DNA from: Agriotes lineatus
Taxonomy: Eukaryota > Arthropoda > Insecta > Coleoptera > Elateridae
NCBI GenBank assembly: GCA_940337035.1
Contig: OW679203.1
Coordinates: 30,079,495 to 30,143,494 of the forward strand
Direction of reading: 5' to 3'
DNA: 64,000 bases
The notes under the pieces were generated by a model, which was given only the letters and a program-made list of their open reading frames with translations, was not told the origin of the DNA and did not search any database. This document shows, piece after piece, positions 49,170 to 61,932 of this stretch. Every line of letters begins with the position of its first letter. The stretch's first letter is position 1. The position numbers and the translations under genes were made by a program.

Positions 49170-50187
49170 ACAACCGTCAGTTAGTTACTACCTGCAAACT
49201 ACGTTATGATAAAATCGGGAAAAGTTACAGATCTGTTGCCCCAAATTCTCGTTACGATGGGTTGTAACACAAGGGTCCGGCTTTCTCAGCGAGAAGAAGT
49301 GGGTTCTTTACGATCTTAGAATTAGGGCATCGGTCCGGTAGACGAGGTAGAAATCTTAAAATTGATAGCGCCACCACATTCCAAAATACATCGGGAAACA
49401 ACAACGTAACCAACATCAATATCATTACACACTAGGCGAGCCCACTCGAATGTGGAACTAGCGGGCCAGCCTTTCTACTAACATCTTGGCACAACTTGAG
49501 GTCGTCACATCTGATTCAGAACTACCTTTGGTGGCATCAAATTACTCGTATCTGATTTCCTGTACAGAACACAAAAGAAACAGCATGCAAACAAATAAAA
49601 AAATGTATAAACCATTAACAAATGACTCTATTGAAATAATAAAGTATATATGAACAGCAAAGAACATGAAATGTTTACTGGTTACAATTCAAATTGATCA
49701 ACAAAAGGCGTTAGTTTGGTTAGCTGGTGACGTTTTAAACTCAACACAAATTACAAATACGGCAATAATTAACCTTACTACGGTCAACAGTATCAATATT
49801 TAATTTTTACAACAAAGACTACTTTAAATGACGTTCAACGTAAAACACCGTATCAACAATGTGTAATTACCTTTCTAACACAAGGCGACATATAGGCATT
49901 AAAATTTGACGATAATTTACTCTAAAAACGGCCGTGTCTGTATGACACGTTGCCCTTTAATCAACGAAAGTATAACTTGCCGGAACTTCACTTCAACGAA
50001 ATCACTGTAAATTTAAAGGCTAACAATTTACCTTGATAGAAAGTCAGATAGGCGTACTGGTTACTTTGGTCCTCATCACCTGCGGTCGCATCCCCCCAGG
50101 CGTGCCACAAAGAGAAGGGAACAACTGAAAACTGCATCGAGCGGTATTCAAGCAGATATGACGATATAAATCCCCCCGGAAGGGAAG
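49170..50187 (+). repeat. dispersed repeat family F1, copy 2 (cut by an assembly gap)
   Basis: Second long copy of the family seen at 23820-24710; the matching blocks are listed there. It is longer in the middle: a stretch around 49840-50080 has no clear counterpart, while the terminal block gcggtattcaagcagatatg (50142-50161) does. The copy runs straight into the N run, so its right end is unknown. It contains a frame that continues through the N run on the minus strand, which has no meaning. Confidence 0.7.
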
Positions 50188-50210
50188 NNNNNNNNNNNNN
50201 NNNNNNNNNN
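50188..50210. other. assembly gap (23 N)
   Basis: Twenty-three undetermined bases. They interrupt the right end of the F1 copy, a typical place for an assembler to fail in repeat sequence. The true length is unknown. Confidence 0.99.
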
Positions 50211-50424
50211 AGTATATTTGAAGCCGGACCAAATGAAAGTAGATAATTCAAAAGGTTAGTTATGTCCATAATGAATATGAGCGTAAAGTTATTAATAAAA
50301 GTACAGGCCAGTGAAAAGCAAGCAAGCTGAAAGGTAGATAGAAATCGAAGCAAGATAAGATAAAATTTGCAGAGAGCATTCTGTAGTGCGGGGGCAACTA
50401 AATTGAAGAAAATCAGTGACGTGT

Positions 50425-51360
50425 TGAAAATTGTGCCAATGCATTTTAAAACTAAGTGTTATAGCAAAGCAGTGATTATAAAACGTTTTACGTGACGAGA
50501 AACAACAACTTTTATGTATAAGAAATAAAGACAATTTTTAGATTTAAGCAACAAACATGTTATCAAACTTTGTTCCTTTATGTGTAATTGTAACTAAAAC
50601 TAATTTTCTTTAAACAAATTCAAATCGCGGTTACTAAGCAACGCGATGCTGTTTTGTTAACAATAAGAAATACATTTCTGTAATTGACAAATTGTGAGAA
50701 AATTGTGCTCTTGGAATTTCAATGTTTTAACATAATAAAAATTTTTTGCCGTATATAAAACATATATCAATCTCTTCTACGAGTTCCCAGATCTGTGAGA
50801 GTGTTTGTAAAGGGTACCCCAGCATACAAATTATAAATTGTGCAAACCCACTTCGGCTGGGAACGGCACCGAGCACTTGGAAAATTCGACCTGCAACACC
50901 GTTCTATTTGAGCTGCATAAGCCAGGGGAATCCAGGGGTCTTCAGTCCAACAGCCCAGAGAGGTATGTACCAGCATTCCAGAGCAACATTTGCTGTCAGG
51001 AAAGAGACTTCAAGCGGATAAAGCCATCGAAGTCACCTTTCACTATCTCCGAGCCCAGATCGGCCAGAATTTATAAGGTAGGGTTTCGCATGTTTTTGAG
51101 TGATTGGAGTCCGTTAGTGGACTTCAAGAATACACCTTGGGGAAGAGAGTCATTGTGTTTCCGAGTGTTCAGATCTGTACCAGTTCAAGTAAATTGCATG
51201 GCGTTAGTAGAAAATGCGGTTTGCTAGAATTTGATGCTATTACAGGAAGTGAAACAAATGAATATACTAGCGTCGTTTACGTCACATCTGAAACAAAAGC
51301 AAGATAGTTGTGGTTAGGCGGAAACTTTAGTTCAATTCACCTGATAGTTCCTTGCACAAT
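50425..51360 (+). repeat. dispersed repeat family F3, copy 1
   Basis: The segment corresponds to 57830-58690. Shared blocks in order: ttgtgcca..gcatttta (50434-50448) with aagcagtgattat (50467-50479), then tcggttactaagcaacgcgatg or tcggttactaggatgcgaga (50626; 58020), and at the right end tacgtcacatctgaaacaaaa (51278-51298) followed about 40 bases later by cacctgat (51340). The central part, 50790-51250, is GC-richer than its flanks in both copies and carries long frames here (129 codons at 50838-51227, plus). These look unlike any protein I know and are not preserved in copy 2. Confidence 0.55.
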
Positions 51361-51364
51361 TTTC

Positions 51365-52145
51365 ACTTTTAAATGTTAAAATTAGCGCTGTATGCACGAA
51401 TAACCTTCTGTGGTGATAGCCAAGTTGTGAGGTTATGAGTAATCGAAGCAAGTAGCGCAGTTGTACTAAAATAAATTGCATATTTGAGCTACTCTGAGTC
51501 AAATGTTCTAAACATTAATTTCAAATAGAACTCAAATTTGAACCCAACCTGAGAGATTAGTTTTGTGTTTTGCCAGAGCAAGCCCAGAATATTATTGCAA
51601 TTCGATAAAATATAGAAAGGGGCAACTAACCATTTTATTAAAAGTAATAAATACATTTAATTTTGATTAGCCTAAAATACTGACAGGCAAAGTTTTACAT
51701 TTCTCAAATTTAATAAAAATACCCTGAGTATTAGTACGGTGTGTTGCGCTATTTTAATTATTTATTTTATCCCATAATAACAAAAGGCTGCCGTAACAAT
51801 GCATCAACTACTTCACATGCGAAACATCTTGAAAATTTAAAGTGCAATTACTACATTACCTGGTCATGTATAAAGTACGAAAAGTACAAAAGCTCAAATT
51901 AAATTGGGTTAGTTTCTCTAAATTGCATTGATTCTGACGTATGGAATCTCTGGTTGAGCAATAGCTTTAGTAATACTTTAAAGCCTCTCCAATCGTTGCA
52001 AACAGAATTTCTAAATGCTATGTGCCGTAGAATACCTGGAATTACTCAACTGAGATGCTTTACAAATGTTATAATATACTAATATACTGCTAACTGTTAA
52101 ACAATTTTGCATGAAAGCTCTATTTTGTAATATGTGCAACTATAA
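51365..52145. other. no gene seen; possible LINE tail
   Basis: AT-rich. At 51975-52047 the plus strand reads LKPLQSLQTEFLNAMCRR, faintly like the LE.VQ..F....C.R block near the end of some LINE proteins. It is too short to call. Confidence 0.3.
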
Positions 52146-52149
52146 CACC

Positions 52150-52620
52150 TAAACCAAAAAAAAATGCCGTCACAAACTTATGTTGTTTTTCACAATTTGT
52201 CCCGAAAAAATTTTGGTTGATTTGATTTATATACTAATTCGTCGCAGGCTTTCGACAAAATCGGCCACGATATCTTAAATGTTAAACATTATAATTCAGT
52301 TCAGTTTATCTTCTGTTTCTTTATTTAACTCTTATTTAAATAATAAACTTTAGTATGTATCTTATAACTACAACTTACTATACTACACCGCCACGTTTGG
52401 AGTTCCTCAAAACTCAAATTTTGGTCGCTTACTTTTTTTTCTGTTTAGTAATGATTTAAATCTCGCTATACAATGTCAAAATTGGATATTTGACAATTAT
52501 GCTAAAATGTATTCTTGTGTTATTGGCAATGAAGATTGTGTAAAGCTGAATTTTAATCGTAAAACGGGCTTGTACTACTTCCATCTGAGCTCATTGCCAA
52601 CAATGAATATTTTCATATAT
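52150..52620 (+). pseudogene. LINE reverse transcriptase relic (Jockey/CR1-like)
   Basis: Plus-strand motifs in order: PSQ start near 52170, YTNSSQAFDKIGHDIL at 52229-52276 (family: YTDFSKAFDKVDH.IL), and FGVPQNSNFGRLLFFLFSND at 52396-52455 (family: SGVPQGS.LGPLLF.LFINDL). Then NYAKMYSCVIGNED at about 52497-52538 stands where YADDTKIY.....D is expected. Both catalytic aspartates of YADD are gone and there are several stops between the blocks. The copy is 5' and 3' truncated. Confidence 0.8.
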
Positions 52621-52629
52621 AGCTAATTT

Positions 52630-55600
52630 GAGTATTATTGGAACATTATAATGTTTACATGTAAGCTTATTCGAATAGGTTATTTGGTTTAAACTTGCGT
52701 CGAGGTTTTTGTGCTTCCGGCAAAGTAAACGAGCGCTTTCTGCGTGTGTAGCTTTTTGAGCGTGGTCGAAAGTAGCTTAATTAAGCGCGAAAAAAATTAA
52801 AACGTCGCCCTGATTAGAGCAACAGGTAATTCTCACTGTACTATGTTGTTAATGTAATAACCAAGTGTTACTCGAAAGTTTTGAGGTACTAAAAAAGCAA
52901 GCCGCTGAAAGTGAAATAGGAGCATAAGACTCAATAAACATACCCCATCAAAAGAGTTGTTACCCAGGGAGCCCAGCGATTCAACGCGGAGCGTCGCCGG
53001 GGAATACTACAAGTGCAGGTCCGTTCACCCCGTGGACTGATTCAGCTATAGGTGGGTGCCTTTGAGCTAAAACTAACAGCGCAACAATTCAACTTTCTGC
53101 TTGTTCCAAAGCCTATTGCACAATCAAGCGTAATTGATGTAATTCGGGCTGCTTGCAGTTTTTACGCGGAAAAGGACTTTTATGCAACAAATGTATTTGT
53201 ATTAAAGACAATTATTCGGGAAGTGTTTTAATGTAAATGTATGCTAGATATAGTTGTTTTAAAGTTGATTTAATGTGACTTGTACATGCGTGTAGAAACC
53301 AGCTTTAGCGCGTTGATATTGGAATTACGTATTTTACCTATTTGATCGATACTATACAACAATTCAATCTTTTTAAGAAAATAATTTTTGAATTACTGAA
53401 TTTACATTAAATGTCAATCAGTATGTCCCGAGCTGGCTGTCATAGATTTCTAATTACTAAATTTTGTAGGTCATAATTTTATATCATTACAATACCTAAT
53501 ACGACAAAATAAAGAAAATGTATTGTCTAGTAGTATATTTTAGATCTATTTTAAACATCGCAATTAATGCAAGTGTAAACACCTATTTTTATCGATTTAT
53601 CTAACACTAAGTATAAAAATATTAATATCCAATAAATACATATGCATTACACAACACTTTTTCAATATTGAAAATGTTATGTCTACAGCTTTAAAAAGCA
53701 GTAATGCTCAGAATAATCTAATGGTTTTGTTACAATTTCGAAGTAAAACAGCGCACAGCTCCAACTTCAATTCCAGAACTCTTGCTCGAAATATTTGAGT
53801 GCTGCTCTCTACGCCACCCTTTCAGAGAAAAATGCAATTTTGCGATCCATGTAACAGAAAGTTTTCAATAAATGCGAAAAGCATCCGACGTGTTCTCCCC
53901 GCCCGGCCCTCGAGCCCGCTTGTTCTTCGCACATGCAAACGTCATCAAAACTTCCTCCTCGAGTGCGGCGCAACAATCAATGGCAGCGAACGCAGCAGTT
54001 ACACTTTTTGCGACATATACACCGAAGTGCCGATGGAAGTTTCGAACTATTTATGTCGATCAATTTTTAGGGTGCGCCAGCAGCAGGAAAGCTTAAAATT
54101 GGTATTTGCTGCGGTAAATTATTTGAGCGTAGAATAATTAAATACCTACTCGGACCATAGGCTAGTGTCTTTTTACGAGTTTTTGGAGCACCCTCTATGA
54201 GTTTTCCTTGTTGGTTTTAATTTAGTTATTATTTCTTGTTCATAATGGGGACAGATTGTATTTCAAAATGTTCATATGTTTATAATATTTATTTAAACAC
54301 ATTTTGTGTAGATGTGAAAATCTACCAGTGCAGGTTCATGTTTTTTAATAAAAGAACCGTAACTTTTGTTCATAAAATGACATATTTTGGAACAAATAAC
54401 TTTGAACCCGTTACAACTAATAATTGTAACTTGAGAATAATTAACACTTGACAATAGGGTGAAGGAAACTGCTATATTACTTCAACGTTATATTTACTTC
54501 AAAGTACTGTAGGGAGCTGTAGGGCCACTTTAAATTCCCAACAAAGTTGTAGTTAGCTCAAACTGCTACTTTAAAGTTCCAATTTCCACTTCGTGGTTTA
54601 ATTTGTGTAAAACCACGCAATGATGATAGTTATTATGCACAGTGACGATCCATTATATAAGTAGGGGACACGTTATTAATACTAATAAATATTTGTTGCA
54701 AATTCCATAAAGAGATAGTGATCATATCCAAAACGCCACGCCCACTAACAAAACTAATTCAAAGTAGTTTAACTTTGGAGTCGCATTTCAGTAGCATAAA
54801 TTAGACTTTGCTGCCGTCTTTAGCCTCTTTTACGTTTTCAAAATTTTATGGTAATCGCAAACGTAACTATGACGTTTACAATTCCGGAAAACAACCCACA
54901 AGTCATATACAGTAATCACTAGTGGTAAACAGCCACTCAATTTGTTTAATAAAGTTATTTATACATCAAAGTCACAGTTTTAGTAGCCGTTATGTAGTAG
55001 TTACTCAATTAAAGTTCCACTTTCGGTTACGGGTATTTAGGTGCTAGTTGGGAGGAAGCTGTTTCAACGTTTTCAACGAAAGAATAAAATCAGATAAATG
55101 GGTACAATACAAAACAATAACTTACCAAAATTTACTGAAGAACAGCCACGAGTAAGTGATACCGAAATATTTTTTAGAAGATAATAATTATAATAGTAAT
55201 ATGATAGATGACATAACCTCCGTTCAGAAATGAAAACAAGGAAAATGTTAACAATTTATGTAAACTATAAAAAATAACGTAAGGTGCGACCAAATAGATC
55301 GACTACAGTTGTTGTAGCGCGACTTCTTTAGTGCTGCCGTAGTCCGAACCTACCGTTACAAATCATGTTGAATCAAGACGTCAGGTACGCCTTCATGTAC
55401 GAGTAATTTTGTTTCGTCTGTCCGATTAGCTAGCTTAATAAACATAAAAATTACCGTTCGTGGATATGCAAGATCACTGTTTGCCAAACAGTAAGGAGCT
55501 GCACCCTCCCTCTGTAAAGTTTTCGGAATGAAAGTAACTTCAAACAATTCTCAAAAAGGCCAACTTGTTTACAAAAATAAATTGATCTTAAAACACATTA

Positions 55601-57820
55601 AAAATAAAGGCGGAAACAATAGGATTGAAACCTTAAACAACCTACGTGCGTATGATACTGAAGCCACTTGCATGTACTTTCAAACATCTATGAAACACTG
55701 TCAAAATAGAAGGCTAACACAAAATGTTTTGAAAATAAGCTATCGTTAAAAATGCTTGAAGCCGTTGCTGATCAAAGCCGACTCTGTTTAAATTTTCGTG
55801 CATTTAGCCCCCTCAATCTCATAGGTACGTGCATTGCCTCATCCAAACCTCGCATGGCGCAATGCTGAGAATCCCCGATGACTGACAGGCTCCGCAGACT
55901 GCAAAAGTTGGGTTTCCAAAATGGACGCCTTGGACTGCTTTGCAAATGTCTTAGTTCGTTTAGTACACAGTGAGAATTGTATTCGCTTGATCCGCAAACA
56001 CTTGTGTGCTGCACTGTGAACTTGTGAAGCAATTTAAAAACTGCCAGGACCGTTTACACCTCTTCTATCCACTCTGCCATATACGCTTACTTAGGGTTAA
56101 CCTGCGACTAATCGACGCATCTCGCGAGTAGACTTGGACGTGCGTTTCTCGCTGCACACGCAAAATCGACCTCACAATTCGGTCACAGTACAGGGTCACC
56201 TCTACGAAGTTTTGATTATGTAGAATTAAGACGATAAGTTTTATTCACAATAGAAACATACAATACGAATGTGAATATAAACACTATAAGCAATAGGTCC
56301 GTTTTACGGGTGCTTTATTTATACTACCCTATATTACGGAAAATTAAATAAAAATGAATAACCCTAACATGGTTAATGCAGCTGACAGTCAGAATAAACG
56401 AACGACGTATTGAATAACTAAAACAAGAACGCATTTCTTAGAATGTCTGAGAAATTCTGCAAATAATAGAGCAATAAACAAGAGGATCAACGTAAATAAA
56501 TATATGAACAAACAATTCACTAGATGCATATTTACACACATTCTGAAGTGGGAATATCGATTAGATTTGTCCGCTAAAATAGCGAACATCTATTTTACCT
56601 GGGCAAATACTGCAATTTGGAACTGCTTAGAGTATTGCCCCAGAATTTTATAATTTGGTTTTTGTGCTTTCAGCAAAGCAAAGAAGTATATCTTGAGTAT
56701 ATCTGGCAACGCATTTGGAAAATCCTGTTAGCGCTCAGTATTTTTACTTCCTTAACCTTTTTTATTAACTGTAAATAACACTCATATGTAGATAATTAAA
56801 TCACTTTTCTCGCATTTTATATCACTTAAGCATTGTGCAAATGTCCATAACATTACTTAACTCTTCCGTTTTAATTTTTCATTTATAAAGTAAACACCAA
56901 TTAACTTGATTATAAAAATTGGGTTTCGAAACACCTGGAGATTGAAACAATCCTTACACTGGAAAAATTTTTAATCCATCAGTTACAATACGTAAATTAA
57001 GACAAGAAAATAGCTTATCCCTTCTCTTCTTCACTTTAATAATTAGCAGAGCAATGGGGAAGGTCAAAATTCAAGTAAAGATTCTAGGCCTAAAGTCACT
57101 AATAATTAAGTCAACGCCGTTGGTTATTTTGATTACTAAAACCCATGAAACCTAAAGCTGGGTAGGCTTGAGGCACTAGCAAATATTCTGGTGGTGGATA
57201 ATAAGTGAATAAAAATATTAGAGAAGTGTTCAACCAGTAGAGAAGCAGTGATTTTAGGTAGCATGTAATAATATCTTGGAAAAATAAGTAAATGGATGTT
57301 TGGACGTCGACAGTAAAATTGGAATGTATAAGAGGTCTAAATATTGCAATGCCCACAGCAATTCTGGTTCCCTAGCTAACACGAAAATAAAAGAATAATT
57401 CAAGATGAACACAGAACTAAATGTTTTATTTATTGCAAGATAAATACAGTATTTTGCACTAATAAATGCACGTGATATCGTTAGCAGTACATATGATTTG
57501 ATTGAGAAAGGTTAGTATTAGATAAGGCAGAATCAAAAGGGTTACGTTTAACGCTTTATTCGTAATTAATGTTCGGAATTGCAAACGTAGCTTAATTTAT
57601 GTAGCTCCCAGATTTGAGTTTGGTGAAATCAACACAATGATATACATTTTAATATAATACAGCCATGGTTTGTGTAGTTCCAAAAATTATCTGAGTGTTA
57701 TGATTAAAATTTGTATCGTCAGAAAAATGGCAAGACAACTGACGGGTAAAGCAACGATGCAAAGCAAAGAGAAGAAGTAAAGCTTTCATAGAGCACTCAG
57801 GCTACCTATGATAGGACACA
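52630..57820. other. long stretch without a supported gene
   Basis: A patch at 53750-54135 is GC-richer and open in two plus-strand frames (112 and 74 codons); I recognise no domain. A small perfect hairpin (CGTGGTTT at 54592-54599 with its complement at 54610-54617) lies in a patch where taaagttcca words recur (54570 and 55012). Minus frames at 55772-56032 (86 codons) and 57111-57356 (81) are orphans. Confidence 0.4.
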
Positions 57821-57829
57821 GACATTGTG

Positions 57830-58690
57830 CAGTGCTAAAATAAACATATGAAACAGTGCATTTAAGACTGAAGTGATTAAAAGCAGAGTAAAAATGTTCG
57901 TTTGACAATTTCCATGAAAAAAGCATTTTAGCTCCTAAGTTGAAAAACATTATGTCAAAACCTAAGTTATTAAGTAAAAACATTAAACCAAAACTTACTT
58001 CATAAAAGCAATTGCAAATCTCGGTTACTAGGATGCGAGACGACAGTCAATTGTCAATAGGAACAAAACAAGTCTTCTAAAATTGTTAATAAACAAGTTA
58101 TTTGTATGAGCCAAAACGTGGATATTTACCGGTGTCCAGAGCATCTTTGAGTGTAATTTTCATCGAGGTAAAACATCCCAGTGACAAGCGATCACCTCTG
58201 CAAGGTATCAACCAAAACCGTCCGACATCGGAATCCCTACGAGTAGCAGAGACATCGACCAGCAAGAATTGGATGTGCTACGTATGGAGAAGAGCCTCTT
58301 GAATGCCTGGGTGCAAAAAGCCATTACCAAATCCGTAATTGTCGTGGCGTCCTGCCATTCTGTGAAGCCAGCCAACGCAGCCACCTTGCAAGGTAAAATT
58401 TACAGGAAAGCTGTTGCCGAAGGCCCATAAACTTTTGGTTTCATCAAGATTGTACATCGTACTAGGTCGTGAACGTGGTCCCAGCTGCAGAGATTCATCC
58501 AGATCCAGACTACCGAGGTAGTGTTCTTTGATTTTGAACTGAAGCCAGAAGTTGGTCCCGTGCAGGAAGCTAAACAAATGCACATCGTGCGTCCTTTTAC
58601 GTCACTGAAACAAAACCAGGTTAGCCCGAAACTATGTCAGATCAATTGCATTATATTTACCTGATGTGGTTTTTGCCATTTTTGGTGAAT
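57830..58690 (+). repeat. dispersed repeat family F3, copy 2
   Basis: Same strand and order of blocks as copy 1, about 7.4 kb downstream. Blocks: gcatttaagactgaagtgatta (57859-57880), tctcggttactaggatgcga (58019-58038), and ttacgtcactgaaacaaaac (58597-58616) followed by acctgatg (58660). The central part is GC-richer and open on the minus strand (101 codons at 58278-58583), which copy 1 does not share. Average similarity is low, so the family is old. Confidence 0.5.
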
Positions 58691-58694
58691 GAAT

Positions 58695-59750
58695 TCAAAT
58701 TACGCAAATTTTTATACGTCCAGCTCATTTTTTTTTTGTTACAGTTAATACAAGGTTAAAGCTGTCAGAGATTAATTTGGGAAGTGGCCACACTAGTTAA
58801 TTTATCCTACACAAAAGTACTTGTAATACAAGTTCTTGAACCTACCCCTGTGATTAGAGTTTTTCTAATGCTTTACTTTAATTAATTGCAAATAAATAAA
58901 ATACAAATAACAATAAACCATTTATTTAGCAAATAATTAGAACATCTTTTTAATAAGCCCTGAGATTGACACAAGAATTCTTTATTAAACTATCATTTAT
59001 AAATTGTGGTGATTTGCCTATTTATTATTTATATTTTTACTAAAGCCTTATATTAGCTAGAGGCATCATTACAATGTAACACCTACAATTACATATGTGT
59101 GATTCCCCCACCGAAAACGGTTTCGCAGACTTAGTTTACGGGACCAAGGTTTAAAACTTCAAAAAATAGTTGAACTGAAGAAATTTTATTACCATGCCCC
59201 GGTACTAAGCGCTGCGTAGGAGTAGTTCGCAAACAAAATCAGATCCAGCATCTTAAAATCATAACTGATACTCTCGCATACCTATTCTACTATAAGAGAT
59301 TTCGTGCACCATTTAAACAAGCATTTCATTACTATATTAACCCTTTTAAAACGTCAAAACTTCATAATAGAGCACTGAAACGCTGAACAGTAAATGGAAC
59401 GAGCATCAATTATGAGGCATTAAATGGCTGAAGCTTCATCATTTGGCAGGACCTCCTTAAGTTCAAAATCCTAACTGCTTCTACTTAATTGTCTTAAATT
59501 GCACACTCATGTTTGTTTAATGTACAATTTCTACTATTCCTAGATAAGGAGGAACTTCTAGGAAAGATAATATGTTTCAAGTTTAAGGTAATACAGCATT
59601 TGGTGCTTTAGCGGGCACTTTATAACCTTTTTTAAGGATTATAAAATGCAATTCTCTATTTAAAATCTTAAGTGCTTGCGCAGTCTTTCTTTTGAGTGAT
59701 AGGTTTAAAATAGAATATGATGAATATCGAAGTAGTAGAAATGTTCGTTG
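58695..59750. other. no gene seen
   Basis: Very AT-rich with no frame worth calling. Nothing is seen in it. Confidence 0.5.
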
Positions 59751-59754
59751 TGAA

Positions 59755-59975
59755 TTTAAGCCCTACTTTATGTTTCTTATCCGTCCTTTGTGGATTTTAG
59801 CGTCGTGTGCGATATTCCTCCACTGTGATCTATCTTCTGCAAGTGCTTTCCAATTTTTTATTCTCAGCGCCTTTAGATCCCGTTGACTCCATGCATCTAT
59901 CTTTCACTTCTCCATCCGAGAAACATATCCGAGCCATCGCAATCACTGAGGCTTTATAAAGCGCACTATTTATAG
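59755..59975 (-). pseudogene. C-terminal tail of a LINE reverse transcriptase protein
   Basis: The minus strand reads RWLGYVSRMEK (59940-59908), then a WMHGVN piece near 59900-59880, then RIKNWKALAEDRSQWRNI (59862-59809). This is the diagnostic end of RTE/craniofacial-type LINE proteins: R.RWLGHV.RM, followed by a RW.D.V..DL block and W..LA.DR..WR. A stop and small frameshifts are present. Only about 220 bases remain, as expected for a 5'-truncated insertion. It corresponds to the same protein region as 42852-42881 of the plus-strand LINE, so the two may be related. Confidence 0.8.
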
Positions 59976-59979
59976 AGGG

Positions 59980-61215
59980 CACTATATCAGCATTCTTGAT
60001 TATTGAGTTAGGTGAGTACTGGTCCTTATATTTTCTTAAAATATGACTTTATGCGCTTATCAGCTTATTCTGGTCCTGCGAGGAACATGATCTAGTTTCT
60101 TTCATGCATATGTTAGGTACAGTCTGCCTTGGGTTATACAGGATGTTAGAAATCATGGTGCCAAATCCATTTAAAATCGCCTTCTAAATTCGTCATCTAT
60201 TTTAATCCTGGTATGACATGCTGTCTAGATACCGAAATTATTGAAACGTGTTATCGCATATTTCTAGGTGTTGGGTTGTACTGCTTTCTTTTGTTAAGCG
60301 TATGTATTTGTTTTTATCCTATTGTTACAGTCTCCCTTCCCGAGTTATGTGGTCTCTCTTGGTTTTGTAACCCCTCTGAAGGTAACATTTCGATTAACTA
60401 GCTCTGGTAATTTACATACTTACCTGTTTGATAAACGAAGTGTCTGATTTGACGTTTTCGAAGTTAGTACCGTTAGTGATTTGTGATTTATTTATCACGT
60501 TTGGGAATATGCAGCAGATTGTAAAAAAGCTGAGTTTCGTCTTCCCGTACATTCTTGGTTTATCAGATGCATTTTGCCTTACGGTGGTGGTCACAATGCT
60601 TATCGGCTTCCCACTTTCGATTTATTAGATTTGTTTTGTGTTTAAATGAACAATTTCCGGCCTTAGCTAAATACTCATTGCAATCCTGAGAGACTCGCGT
60701 CTTGCCTTTACAAGGGATTGATATGGAGACATCAGTTTTTGATGATTTGCGATAAGTCAGCACCTTTTCTGGAAATTAAAGCACCAATTTGCTTTACAAC
60801 TGCATGTGTTTATTTTTGCATGACTTCTAGGTTTATATATATTTATATATATTTTTAGTATTTTCGTGGTATCTTCATCCTTTTTTAGTTTCGTATTTAA
60901 GGACTTGGGTATCTGGATTTTTCAATGTATGGTCTTTGTTGCAAATATGGCCCCGCTTTGACTTTGTTTCCGTAGCCTGTATAATTTTCCTACATTGGTA
61001 AAATCCTATTCAGCATCTATGCGAGATTTAAGCCACAATTTTCCTGATCAATGCTAGATACTACAGGTAAGCTACAACAATGTACTGCAACTAAATATTT
61101 TTGTAGCAATTTAAAATGTATCGGCGCGAGAAGGTTTATGAACTGACGATACTAAGATTTTCCTGTTTATGCCTGATTTATCATTTACTGGTGTAGTGAT
61201 ATGTATTAGTGATTT
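59980..61215. other. no gene seen
   Basis: T-rich; frames of 60-66 codons on both strands (60213-60401 plus, 60428-60628 plus, 60563-60763 minus). A minus-strand WEADKHCDHH piece near 60610 recalls the SDH motif at the end of LINE endonucleases, but not convincingly. A short TATATATTTATATATA run lies at 60836-60854. Confidence 0.4.
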
Positions 61216-61526
61216 CTATGTATAGAGAGATAAAAAAAACTGTTCCTCAGCAGGCTGTGGAATGAAAAGTCACGTCTTTACTTGTGTTAGCTGGAATCCA
61301 CTACACAAAGTCGTTGGTCTCTTTGTATCTTTGTTCGATAGCTCCTCCGACGATACTGGACCGATTAAGTTGTATGATGGCTTAAAATATCGCTAATTGT
61401 TAGACTTAGATCGTAGGATGGTTCTTATTTTCAAAAAAGGTTTTAATTAGATTGTGTAAATAGCAAAACTAAGCGTAGTTCACTTAATTTATTATATAGC
61501 ACTACAGCAGCGCGACATTCAACAAA

Positions 61527-61596
61527 GTCCCGTGGCTCGGTGGTAGAATGTTAGCCTACCACGCGGGCGGCCCGGGTACGATTGCCGGCCGATGTA
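61527..61596 (+). tRNA. tRNA-Gly-like unit, left arm of the foldback
   Basis: The sequence follows tRNA-Gly from the D arm (ggctcggtggtagaatg, 61534-61550) to the T arm (cccgggtacgattgccgg, 61571-61588). Box A (TGGCTCGGTGG) and box B (GGTACGATTGC) are near consensus. The anticodon loop reads CTACCAC, which would give ACC. The 5' acceptor strand (gtcccgt) does not pair with the 3' strand (ccgatgt), and the T stem has a mismatch. It is therefore a tRNA pseudogene or a SINE promoter rather than a working tRNA. Confidence 0.7.
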
Positions 61597-61932
61597 TCTT
61601 TTTTTCAATTTATATTAATGAATCTCTCCTAAATTTGCGAACGGAACCGTAACTCTGGTGATTCACTAGTTAAATAATAATGAAACGTCATTTTTAGGAG
61701 CAGAAACTTTTTATTGAACAACACAAGACAAGATTTGCATCTGCATCCTTACCGATTTATTTCCGTTCAGGAGCTTTTAACATGATTATTCAGAGTTCAG
61801 TTTTGTCGTTGATCAATGAAAGAGTTCTGCTCCTAAAATGACTTTTCATTATTATTTAACTTGTGAATCACCCGAGTTATGCTTCGGTTCGCAAATTTAG
61901 GAGAGATTCATTAATATAAATTAAAAAAAAGA

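Noticed and set aside
50044..50353. Open frames crossing the N run
   Set aside because: They depend on undetermined bases and lie in an F1 repeat copy.
51975..52047. C-terminal block of a LINE protein upstream of the Jockey-like relic
   Set aside because: About 20 residues of weak resemblance, and it would lie upstream of the reverse transcriptase start, which is the wrong order for one element.
54592..54617. Eight-base hairpin as a transcription terminator
   Set aside because: No gene ends nearby and intrinsic terminators of this type are a bacterial feature.
60563..60763. End of a LINE endonuclease (WEADKHCDHH) on the minus strand
   Set aside because: The SDH motif is not intact and no flanking block supports it.
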